Shown: in pieces, positions 27,576 to 34,940 of the stretch
How positions within the stretch are numbered: position 1 is the first letter of the stretch
How the letters are laid out: the number at the start of each line of letters is the position of its first letter
Origin: JADMJV01 sp964649085
GTDB lineage: Bacteria > Vulcanimicrobiota > Xenobia > Xenobiales > JADMJV01
Assembly (NCBI GenBank): GCA_964649085.1
Contig: CAZYPN010000008.1
Location: 1-64,000 of the forward strand
Direction of reading: 5' to 3'
Length of the DNA stretch: 64,000 nt
Made by a program: the position numbers and the translations under genes
The notes under the pieces: generated by a model
Seen by the model: the letters and a program-made list of their open reading frames with translations, nothing else
Database searches by the model: none
What the model was told of the DNA's origin: nothing

Positions 27576-28479
27576 AGATCCTCCGGGCCAACGCCTCGCG
27601 ATCGGCGACTTGCTTCATCCAGGTCGGAACCAGGGACAACGAACATCCCAGAGACTCGATGTCGGGGCGCAATTCGGCGTCGGATTCATCGAGCACCCAG
27701 TGGTCTACTTTGCCTCGAAGTGCCAGCGCCACCCCCAGGCTGTTGCACGGATATCCCAGCGACGGCAACAGCTCGGCCAGCGGCCCCTTGACCGACTGAC
27801 CACCGATCATCGGCGATACAGCGATTTTTCGGGCCTTCAATCGGGACCAGGCGGCCTCGAAACCGTCGAGCGCAAACAGGGGCAGCAGGCTGAGGAAAGG
27901 ATTGGAGGGAGCCAGCACAATCCGTTCGGCCGATTGCAGCCCCTGCAGCACCTCGGCCGTAGGCCCGGCCTGAGGCGCATAGGCACATTCCAAGACCCGA
28001 GGTCGGTGCTGCTGGCCCACGAAATACTCCTGGAAGTCTAGCCATCCCTGTTCGGTGCGCACCCGCGTGGGTGCGGGCTGATCGCTCATCGGTAATAAAA
28101 CGGTCCTGGGCAGCCCGTGGGCCTCGCACAGCCGCCCCGTAACCTGGGTCAAAGTGTGACCGGCCGCAAGGGCCTGGGTGCGAAACAGGTGAGTGGCCAG
28201 ATCGCCGTCGCCCAGGCGGAACCAGGTCTCACCCCCCAGCTCGGCCAACCGCCGCGACACGGCCCAGGTTTCCCCCTGCAATCCCCAACCCTGCTTCTCG
28301 TCTGCCCGCTCGGCCAGGGTATACATCACCGTATCCAGATCCGGGCAGATCCACAGGCCGTGGAGCCGGAAATCGTCCCCCGTATTGCCGACGATGGTCA
28401 GAGGACAACCGATGCGATACAGACCGTGACAAAGCTTGGCACCACCAACCCCCCCGGCCAGCACGACCCAGCGACTCAT
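27565..28479 (-). CDS. cofD: 2-phospho-L-lactate transferase (CofD)
   Basis: A 304-residue protein with CofD signatures: VVLAGGVGGAKLCHGL at residues 5-20, VGNTGDDFRLHGLWICPDLD, and later IVLAPSNPFLSLLPL and SPMIGGQSVKGP. It transfers the phospholactyl (or phosphoenolpyruvyl) group onto the deazaflavin Fo to give F420-0 or dehydro-F420-0. ATG 28479 overlaps the stop of the upstream metalloprotease gene (ATGA). Presence of cofCDE implies F420-dependent redox chemistry; no Fo synthase or F420-dependent oxidoreductase lies in the window. Confidence 0.95.
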   Translation of the reverse strand: MSRWVVLAGGVGGAKLCHGLYRIGCPLTIVGNTGDDFRLHGLWICPDLDTVMYTLAERADEKQGWGLQGETWAVSRRLAELGGETWFRLGDGDLATHLFRTQALAAGHTLTQVTGRLCEAHGLPRTVLLPMSDQPAPTRVRTEQGWLDFQEYFVGQQHRPRVLECAYAPQAGPTAEVLQGLQSAERIVLAPSNPFLSLLPLFALDGFEAAWSRLKARKIAVSPMIGGQSVKGPLAELLPSLGYPCNSLGVALALRGKVDHWVLDESDAELRPDIESLGCSLSLVPTWMKQVADREALARRICEL

Positions 28480-30041
28480 TGTGAGCTGAGGAACGTTCCG
28501 CGAGGGCCTTCCACCACCAGGCGACCGGATAGCGAGGCCCCACCGGAAACCTCGATGTCCAGGCTGCTGCCGTCACCGCTGGAGTATTCGTTGGAAGCGC
28601 CCGTCCAGGGGGGCAAATTGGTAAAGGTGTTGCCGTTGGGCGGCGCCGCCACGTTGCGAGGGGTCCAGCCGGGCAGCGTCACCGTGCCCAGGCCGCGAAT
28701 GCTGTAGGTGCCGGTCGGGTCGAAATCTGAGGTATAGCGCCAGATGCTCGGCACCGGCCCCGAGAGATCGTCGGTCAAGGTGGCCATCGACCAGTCTCGG
28801 AAGAGATTGTCAAATCCGGGATAGCTGAGGCGTAGCTGGGCCAGTCCCACTCCGTTGGGAGCCTGGGTGTAGTTCTGGAAGGTGGTCAGACCGAAACGGT
28901 CTACCAGATAGCGCAGCAGAGTGTAAGGACGGCCGTAGCCATCCGACTGACCGTCGAACGTGAAGAGGCTCTGCCGCGAGGGGTTTTCGAGAAAGCGCCT
29001 GCAAACGTTGAAAACGAAACTGCTTCCTCCGCCTGAGGCGACCAGGCCGTAGCCCATCAGGTCTTCGCAGAGTGTCGACTTGCCCTCGTCGATGGCCGAA
29101 TTCTCAAAACTGCCGTCGAAAGCGCCCTGGTGCAGGAACTTCACGTTCATACTGATACAGTGCTGAAACTCGTGGGCGATGGTGCCCAAAATGTCAAAAT
29201 TGTCGCTGCCCAAACGATCGGCGTTGAGGTAGAGAATCTCGCCCTCGTTGCTGGTAGCAAAAGTCGCCTTGCTATATTCGTCCACGGGACGGAAGAAGCC
29301 GAAGAAATTCGAGCCACCGATGCTCGAGGACGAAAGGAACACCAGATTGATCTTGGCGTCGCCATCGCGTCCGCCCCCCTGGGTCCACTCGGAGCCAAAG
29401 ATGGCCCGTACCTGGTCATAGATTCCGCCGGGATCGCTGCTAAAGGGGTTATCGTCGTCAAAGGCGGCGGCGATTTCCAGAGCCTTGGTCTTGGTGATGA
29501 CGGGCACGCCCCCAACCCGCTCGGCGAAAATCGTACAGTGATCGGTTTCGCTATCGTCGTGCATTTTCTGGCAGGTAACCGTCAAATTGGAAATGCTGAT
29601 GAAAAACGTCTGCTGAGCTCCTTCAGCCAGCTCTTGGAATTTGGGGCGGATCTCGGGCTCCAGGCGTGGTCGGGATTGAGCCTGCTCGAGTTCAGCCCTC
29701 AGCAGAGCGGGTGGCAGGTCCTTTTGAGGGCCATCGTGGTCGTGCTCTGGAGGCTGCACGCTGGGTATCAAGGCTTCTGCTCTCAGGGCTGTTGTCGTGG
29801 CAGTGGTGGCACCCGAGTTTTCAGTAGGCGGGGTATTCTGAAGCATCAGTGTGGCCACCCGATTGCCCCCAAAATTTGGCGATGAGAAGCGTAGAGTCAC
29901 CTCAAACCCAGGCGGGTTCAGCCCTCCGCCATTGGGGCTGCCTCCCCCACCCCCAGCCGGTGTCGAACTGCCGCCACCTCCGCCGCCGCACCCCAGACCG
30001 AGGAGCAAAAGAGAATAGGCAAAACCACGCAAATGTTTCAT
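28476..30041 (-). CDS. Lipoprotein gluzincin-type metallopeptidase (M30-like)
   Basis: A 521-residue protein with a lipoprotein signal (GFAYSLLLLGLGC, then a Gly/Ser/Pro-rich linker). The zinc site HEFQH is at residues 290-294, with further acidic residues downstream (SAIDEGKSTLCEDLMGYG) that could supply the third ligand, as in hyicolysin-like M30 proteases. The C-terminal part is beta-rich. It likely degrades proteins at the cell surface. The start is ATG 30041, directly at the signal peptide. Its stop overlaps cofD (ATGA), an odd pairing with cofactor biosynthesis. It is divergent from the graspetide precursor gene, sharing the 150-bp region 30042-30191. Confidence 0.75.
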   Translation of the reverse strand: MKHLRGFAYSLLLLGLGCGGGGGGSSTPAGGGGGSPNGGGLNPPGFEVTLRFSSPNFGGNRVATLMLQNTPPTENSGATTATTTALRAEALIPSVQPPEHDHDGPQKDLPPALLRAELEQAQSRPRLEPEIRPKFQELAEGAQQTFFISISNLTVTCQKMHDDSETDHCTIFAERVGGVPVITKTKALEIAAAFDDDNPFSSDPGGIYDQVRAIFGSEWTQGGGRDGDAKINLVFLSSSSIGGSNFFGFFRPVDEYSKATFATSNEGEILYLNADRLGSDNFDILGTIAHEFQHCISMNVKFLHQGAFDGSFENSAIDEGKSTLCEDLMGYGLVASGGGSSFVFNVCRRFLENPSRQSLFTFDGQSDGYGRPYTLLRYLVDRFGLTTFQNYTQAPNGVGLAQLRLSYPGFDNLFRDWSMATLTDDLSGPVPSIWRYTSDFDPTGTYSIRGLGTVTLPGWTPRNVAAPPNGNTFTNLPPWTGASNEYSSGDGSSLDIEVSGGASLSGRLVVEGPRGTFLSSQ

Positions 30042-30191
30042 TGCGACTGCTTCCACGAGGTCGGTCGGCGCCCTTCATGCACCGTGGCATTTGGAATTCT
30101 TAAAGGACCCCGGGAGCAAAAACAATCTGCAAAGTCTATACTGAAAGGTACGGGTAGCGGTTCTACCACGGATGAGGAGTGTGTAACACAG
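30042..30191 (+). promoter_or_regulatory. Divergent intergenic/leader region upstream of the graspetide precursor
   Basis: This 150-bp stretch must hold the promoters of the protease gene (leftward) and the precursor gene (rightward). On the plus strand a -10-like TATACT is at 30137-30142 without a good -35. A small perfect hairpin (GGTAG/CTACC, 5-nt loop) lies at 30153-30167. GAGGAG around 30174-30179 is about 12 bp from the chosen ATG at 30192, a long but usable spacing. A four-codon open frame (ATG 30172, TAA) sits just ahead of it. Confidence 0.4.
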
Positions 30192-31172
30192 ATGGCATAC
30201 GGTGCGAATATCAATGGGGGCGGAAACTTCCAGCCCATCCAGGGAGCCGGTTCCTTCGGCTCTTATCCGCTCCAGGGAGCCGGAGCTCCTCCGCCCGCGC
30301 TGCCGGCGGGGCCGGCCGACGTTCGCCAACTTTTTGCGGCCGTGTTACAATCGCTCGAGCAGTTGCAGAACGCCTGGCGAGGAGCTCTTTCGGGCCAGGG
30401 CCAGAACCCGTTCTTCGCGCGCTACCTCGAAGGTCAGCAACCGCCCGTAGCCCAAACGGCCAAGTATCCCAGTGACAACGAAGATGGCGGCGGAGGTCAC
30501 CCTCACTGCCCCCCCGGTGGCGGAGTAGCCACCCAGAAATATCCCAGCGACCAGGAAGACGGCGGCGGCGGCCCACCTGTAGGTGGGGTGACCAAGAAAT
30601 TTCCCAGTGACAACGAGGACGGCGGCGGGGGCCCGCCCATCGGCGCCGTTACCCAGAAGGCCCCAAGCGACAATGAAGATGGTGGCGGCGGCACGATCGT
30701 CACCAAGAAAGCCCCCAGCGACCATGAAGACGGCGGCGGCGGCATTGTCACCACCCTGAAGTTCCCCAGCGACAACGAGGACGGCGGTGGAGGCCCGCCT
30801 ATCGGAGCCGTCACCAAAAAAGCCCCCAGCGACCATGAAGACGGCGGCGGCATTGTCACAACCCTGAAGTTCCCCAGCGACAACGAGGACGGCGGTGGAG
30901 GCCCGCCCATCGGTGCCGTCACCCAGAAAGCGCCCAGCGACAATGAAGATGGCGGTGGCGGCATCGTTACCACTCTGAAGTTCCCCAGCGACAACGAGGA
31001 TGGTGGCGGAGGTCCCCCCATTGGCGCAGTCACCCTGAAAGCCCCAAGCGACAACGAAGACGGTGGCGGTGGCATTGTGACTCGCAAGGCCCCTAGTGAC
31101 AACGAGGACGGTGGGGGTCCGATCTTTACCACCCTGAAATTCCCCAGCGACAACGAAGAGGGTAGGGCCTGA
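30192..31172 (+). CDS. mdnA: Multi-core microviridin-type graspetide precursor (MdnA-like), 13 cores
   Basis: A 326-residue peptide precursor. Residues 1-88 are the leader: a Gly/Pro-rich start, a helix (VRQLFAAVLQSLEQLQNAW) and the hallmark ligase-recognition motif PFFARYLEGQ at residues 73-82. From residue 89 there are 13 cores, starting at Thr 89, 114, 134, 154, 171, 188, 208, 224, 244, 261, 281, 297 and 314. All fit TxKxPSDx(E/D)(D/E), the microviridin core. Known chemistry: one ATP-grasp ligase makes Thr-Asp and Ser-Glu esters, the other a Lys-Asp/Glu amide, giving tricyclic serine-protease inhibitors. Spacers are Gly-rich. No Cys except one in the first spacer, and no signal peptide. 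The ligases lie at 38294-40221. Confidence 0.95.
   Translation: MAYGANINGGGNFQPIQGAGSFGSYPLQGAGAPPPALPAGPADVRQLFAAVLQSLEQLQNAWRGALSGQGQNPFFARYLEGQQPPVAQTAKYPSDNEDGGGGHPHCPPGGGVATQKYPSDQEDGGGGPPVGGVTKKFPSDNEDGGGGPPIGAVTQKAPSDNEDGGGGTIVTKKAPSDHEDGGGGIVTTLKFPSDNEDGGGGPPIGAVTKKAPSDHEDGGGIVTTLKFPSDNEDGGGGPPIGAVTQKAPSDNEDGGGGIVTTLKFPSDNEDGGGGPPIGAVTLKAPSDNEDGGGGIVTRKAPSDNEDGGGPIFTTLKFPSDNEEGRA
30456..31160 (+). repeat. Tandem coding repeat of 13 graspetide cores
   Basis: Units of 48-75 bp (13-25 residues). From unit 3 on, two types largely alternate: a KFPSDNEDGGGGPPIGAVT type and a KAPSD(N/H)EDGGG(G)IVTT type, suggesting expansion by duplication of a two-core block. Synonymous changes separate the copies. 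The last unit lacks the Gly-rich tail and ends in EEGRA. The copy number could be misassembled, given the gap at another repeat on this contig. Confidence 0.95.
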
Positions 31173-31270
31173 TCGAAGCAGCAGAAACCGCAGCCCTGGG
31201 CGCGAGTACAAGGAACCGGGAGCCGTCCTGAGAAACCGGCAGGCAGCCATTCCCACGGAGGATCCCATCC

Positions 31271-33697
31271 ATGAATCGCCGCCTGCTTTTCGCTTTGGCC
31301 CTGGCCTGCCTGGCCCCCGCGCTGGCCGCTCCACCCGAATCGGGCTATCAAATGCCCCCCCAAGAGCTGCGGGCTCTGGTCGACGCCAACAACCCTCCCG
31401 GCATGGTGGTCGACCCCTACAACCGCTATCTCGTGCTGGCCCATCGCCCCTCTCTGCTGGCCCTCGGCGACCTGGCCCAGCCCGAGCTGAAACTGGCCGG
31501 ACTGCGTTTCAACCCCAACAACCGTGCCTCGGGACGCGACAAGTACATCACCGGTCTCAGCCTGCGCGGCCTGATGCAGGGGCCGGAAAAGCCGGTGGAG
31601 GGGCTGCCTGCCAACCCTCGGCTGGCCGAACTGCGCTGGTCACCGGACGGGCAGAGTCTGGCCTTCGTGCATGTGGCCGAAAACGAGTCGCAACTCTGGC
31701 ACCTGGACCTGAAAACCGGACGGGCGCGGCGGCTGCCCGGGGTAAGCCTGAACGGACTGACCGGCTTCGACTTCCAATGGCTGCCCGATAGCCGACAACT
31801 GGTGGCGCTGGTCAGCGCCAACAACGGCCCGGCCCCCCAACCTTCGGCCCTGCCGTCTGGCCCCTCGATCCAGGAGCACAAGGGGGGCAAGGCCTCGGCG
31901 CGTACCTACCAGGATCTGCTCAAGAGCAGCGAGGACGAGGCCCTGTTCGAACACTACCTGGCCTCTCGGGTGGTGCGGGTGGCCCTCGACGGGAAGGCGC
32001 CCGTCCCGCTGGGCCCGCCGGGCCTGTACATCGGACTTTCGGCCTCTCCCGACGGCCAATACTTGCTGGTCAGCTCGCTCCATCGCCCCTTCAGCTACCT
32101 GCAGCCTTACAGCTCTTTTCCTTTGAAAAGCGAAGTCTGGGATGCCCAGGGACGTGCGGTGAAAACCCTGCGCGACCTGCCCCTGGAAGAGAACACGCCG
32201 CCCGACTACGACGCTGTGCGGCCCGGAGTACGCAACCCCGAATGGCGAGCCGACGCACCCCACGAGCTGGTCTGGGTCGAGAGCCTCGACGGCGGCGACG
32301 CGCGCAAACCGTCTGAGTTCCGCGATCAGCTGTTCCGCTGGCAGCCCGGAGAATCTCAGCCGCGGCCCTGGCTAAAGCTGCAACTGCGCTACGGCGGCAT
32401 CGACTGGGGCGACGGACAGCACGCGCTGGTGCGCGAGGGCTGGCACAAAACCCGCCGCTCGCGCACTCACTGGGTGCAACCCGAGCGACCCGAGGTGGCT
32501 CCGGTGACCGTCTTTGACCGCTCCTCGGAAGACCGCTACGGCAACCCCGGCGCCCCCATGAAGCGCACGCTTGCCAACGGCCAACGGGTGCTCTGGTTGG
32601 GCCCGGAAGAAAGCCTGTATCTGGTGGGCGAAGGGGCCTCGCCCGAGGGCGATCGACCCTTCCTCGATCGTTTACCACTGGCCAGCCTCAAGCCTCAACG
32701 CCTGTTTCAGAGCCAGCAACCCCACTTCGAGCGACCGGTGCGGCTGCTCGACGAGGATCAATTGTTGCTCACCTGTGAGAGCCTGGACGGCCCTCCCAAC
32801 CTGTTGGTGCAGCCACTGACCGGGGGCAGCGGCCAGGCGCTGACCGATTTTGTCCACCCCGCTCCCCAGCTCAAAGCGGTCAAAAAGGAGATTCTCCACT
32901 ACAAGCGGGCCGACGGGGTGGAACTGACCGGCACTCTCTACACACCGCCGGGCTACGACCCTCAGAAGGACGGGCGGCTGCCCCTATTTATCTGGGCCTA
33001 CCCGGGTGAATTCAAAAGCGCCGCCGCCGCCGGACAGGTCAAGGGTTCGCCCCACCAGTTCATCCGCCCCTGGTGGGGAGGCCCGCTGTTTTTTGTGATG
33101 CGGGGTTATGCCGTGCTGGAAGACCCGACCTTTCCCATCATCGGAGAAGGCGACCGCGAACCCAACGACACCTATCTGGAACAACTGGTCATGGATGCCC
33201 AGGCGGCGGTAGACGCCGTGGTGGCCCGCGGCGTGGCCGACCCGGAGCGCTGCGCCATCGGTGGGCATTCCTATGGGGCCTTCACCACCGCCAACCTGCT
33301 GGCCCACTCCAACATTTTCCGCGCCGGCATTGCCCGTAGCGGAGCCTACAACCGAACTCTGACGCCCTTTGGCTTTCAGGCCGAAGAGCGCAACTACTGG
33401 GAGGCCCGCGACACCTACACCCGCATGTCTCCGTTCACCTATGCCGACAAGATCGACGAGCCGCTGCTCTTGATCCACGGCCAGGAAGATAACAATTCCG
33501 GTACCTTTCCCATTCAGAGCGAGCGCCTGTATCAGGCGATCAAGGGTCTGGGAGGGCGAGCTCGGCTCGTGACCCTGCCGCGCGAATCCCACGGCTATGC
33601 CGCCCGCGAGTCGGTGATGCACACCCTTTACGAGATGGACCGCTGGCTCGAGCAACACGTCAAGAAGGCGCCGCCCCGGTCGGAAAACCGCCCTTGA
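31271..33697 (+). CDS. Exported S9-family (prolyl-oligopeptidase/acylaminoacyl) peptidase
   Basis: An 808-residue protein with a Sec signal peptide (LLFALALACLAPALAA), an N-terminal beta-propeller region with TolB-like blades (RWSPDGQSLAFVHV, LSASPDGQYLLVSSL) and a C-terminal alpha/beta hydrolase. The nucleophile is Ser667 in GGHSYGA; the acid is probably Asp in IHGQEDNN and the base His in RESHGY. It cleaves peptides, often dipeptidyl or oligopeptidyl substrates, outside the cytoplasm. CGGAGG lies upstream of ATG 31271. It follows the precursor gene by 98 bp on the same strand, so it may trim the modified peptide or be its regulated target; both are inference. Confidence 0.88.
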   Translation: MNRRLLFALALACLAPALAAPPESGYQMPPQELRALVDANNPPGMVVDPYNRYLVLAHRPSLLALGDLAQPELKLAGLRFNPNNRASGRDKYITGLSLRGLMQGPEKPVEGLPANPRLAELRWSPDGQSLAFVHVAENESQLWHLDLKTGRARRLPGVSLNGLTGFDFQWLPDSRQLVALVSANNGPAPQPSALPSGPSIQEHKGGKASARTYQDLLKSSEDEALFEHYLASRVVRVALDGKAPVPLGPPGLYIGLSASPDGQYLLVSSLHRPFSYLQPYSSFPLKSEVWDAQGRAVKTLRDLPLEENTPPDYDAVRPGVRNPEWRADAPHELVWVESLDGGDARKPSEFRDQLFRWQPGESQPRPWLKLQLRYGGIDWGDGQHALVREGWHKTRRSRTHWVQPERPEVAPVTVFDRSSEDRYGNPGAPMKRTLANGQRVLWLGPEESLYLVGEGASPEGDRPFLDRLPLASLKPQRLFQSQQPHFERPVRLLDEDQLLLTCESLDGPPNLLVQPLTGGSGQALTDFVHPAPQLKAVKKEILHYKRADGVELTGTLYTPPGYDPQKDGRLPLFIWAYPGEFKSAAAAGQVKGSPHQFIRPWWGGPLFFVMRGYAVLEDPTFPIIGEGDREPNDTYLEQLVMDAQAAVDAVVARGVADPERCAIGGHSYGAFTTANLLAHSNIFRAGIARSGAYNRTLTPFGFQAEERNYWEARDTYTRMSPFTYADKIDEPLLLIHGQEDNNSGTFPIQSERLYQAIKGLGGRARLVTLPRESHGYAARESVMHTLYEMDRWLEQHVKKAPPRSENRP

Positions 33698-33737
33698 AGG
33701 AAACCATTCTCAGCCTCCAGTTGGGCCTTTAGGAAGG

Positions 33738-34876
33738 ATGGCTTCGCCGCAGTCCATCTCAGACCGGCTGATCCCCTTCAATCAGGGCGGGAAATGGGGA
33801 TTTTGCAATGCCCAGCGCGACCTTGTGATCGCTTGCGAATACGATTGGGTGCAGTGCTTTCGCAACACCCAGAATCCACCACTGGCATTGGTGCGCCAGG
33901 GCACATTTCCACAAGAATGGCGCTATGGAATGATCCATCCTTCGGGAGAGGTGTGCATTCCACTTGAGTATTCCAATCTGGAGCCCTTTTCGTGCGGCCT
34001 GGCTAAAATGCGCAGGTTTGGGAAGACGCTCTACGGCTTTCTGGATCCCCTGGGTCGCCAGGTGACCAAGCACGAATTTGAAACGGCTCAGTCTTTCTGC
34101 GAAGGCCGGGCCTACGTCTCTCTTCCGACTCGACGGCGAGTCCAGGAGCACGGATTCATCGACACCCAGGGGGACATGCGGCTCTCGGGCAGACTGCTCT
34201 TTGATGACGCTCGACCTTTCCGGCAAGGTCGGGCGGTGGTCACGCACTACGCAGCGCGCGGGTATTTTTACTCCTATCTGACACTCGAGGGCGGCTTCTT
34301 GACGGTCGGCAAGCCGAGTCGAAATCTCACCTGGTTTTGCTCCGCTTCTTGTTTTGGCGATGAGCGGGCGCTGGTCTACGGTGAATTGACGGGATTTGCC
34401 ATCATCGACACCCGGGGAAGTGTGGTGGCAGATTTGGGCTACGAGTTTGACGAAGCCTATCCAGCCAGTGAGGGACTGATTCGGGTGGTCAAGCAGTCGG
34501 ATACGGGATTTCTCGACCTGCAAGGACGGGAAGTCATTCCCTGCATGTTGGACTACGCCCGGGTGCGAGACTTTTGTTGCGGTCTGGCTGCCTTTCAGGA
34601 GACGAAAGACGGCTTGTGGGGCTTTTTCGACCGCAACCTGGAAGTGGTTGTGCCCCCCAAATACAACCAGGTCGCGGATTTCTGCGAGGGCCTCGCGGCG
34701 GTGAAGTGCGGCGACGCTTACGCTGTGGTGAATGCCCAGGGACACCAAGTGATCGAGCCTCGCTTCTCCTATGTAGGCTGCTTCGACGGGGCCTGGCTTT
34801 GGCCCAGAGCGAGGGTTCGAAGTTTTACATTGATTCCCAGGGAGTGGAATATCGCAGCCCCGCTGGAGAGTTCTGA
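33738..34876 (+). pseudogene. WG-repeat protein with a probable single-base frameshift near its end
   Basis: Starts at ATG 33738 with AGGAAGG upstream. It encodes about seven WG-type repeats, each with a GxWGFxD/YGFLD-like strand and an FCEGLA-like turn (GKWGFCNAQ, YGFLDPLG, HGFIDTQG, LWGFFDRN, FCEGLAAVK). Near 34785-34795 the frame changes: the expected last repeat (GLALAQSEGSKFYIDSQGVEY, then a stop at 34876) is found two bases over, while the original frame runs on antisense to the kinase gene until 35471 with no WG character. One lost G in the run GACGGGGCC would explain it. It is either a sequencing error or a recent inactivation. WG repeats often mediate protein contacts; function unknown. 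Confidence 0.7.
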
Positions 34877-34940
34877 ACAACAGCCCTGGAACGGAGCTTT
34901 TGAACCCCACATCTACCCGGCTCGCTCCGCTCCCTCAATA

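Noticed and set aside
30456..31160. CRISPR-like regularly spaced repeats
   Set aside because: Repeat and spacer are both in one coding frame, lengths vary from 48 to 75 bp, and the copies differ by synonymous changes; no cas genes are near.
30345..31444. Two long open frames antisense to the core repeat (about 313-329 codons)
   Set aside because: They are reflections of the repetitive GC-rich codons of the precursor; they have low-complexity Ser/Leu/Pro or Gly/Ala/Val content and no start context, whereas the sense frame has the leader motif and perfect cores.
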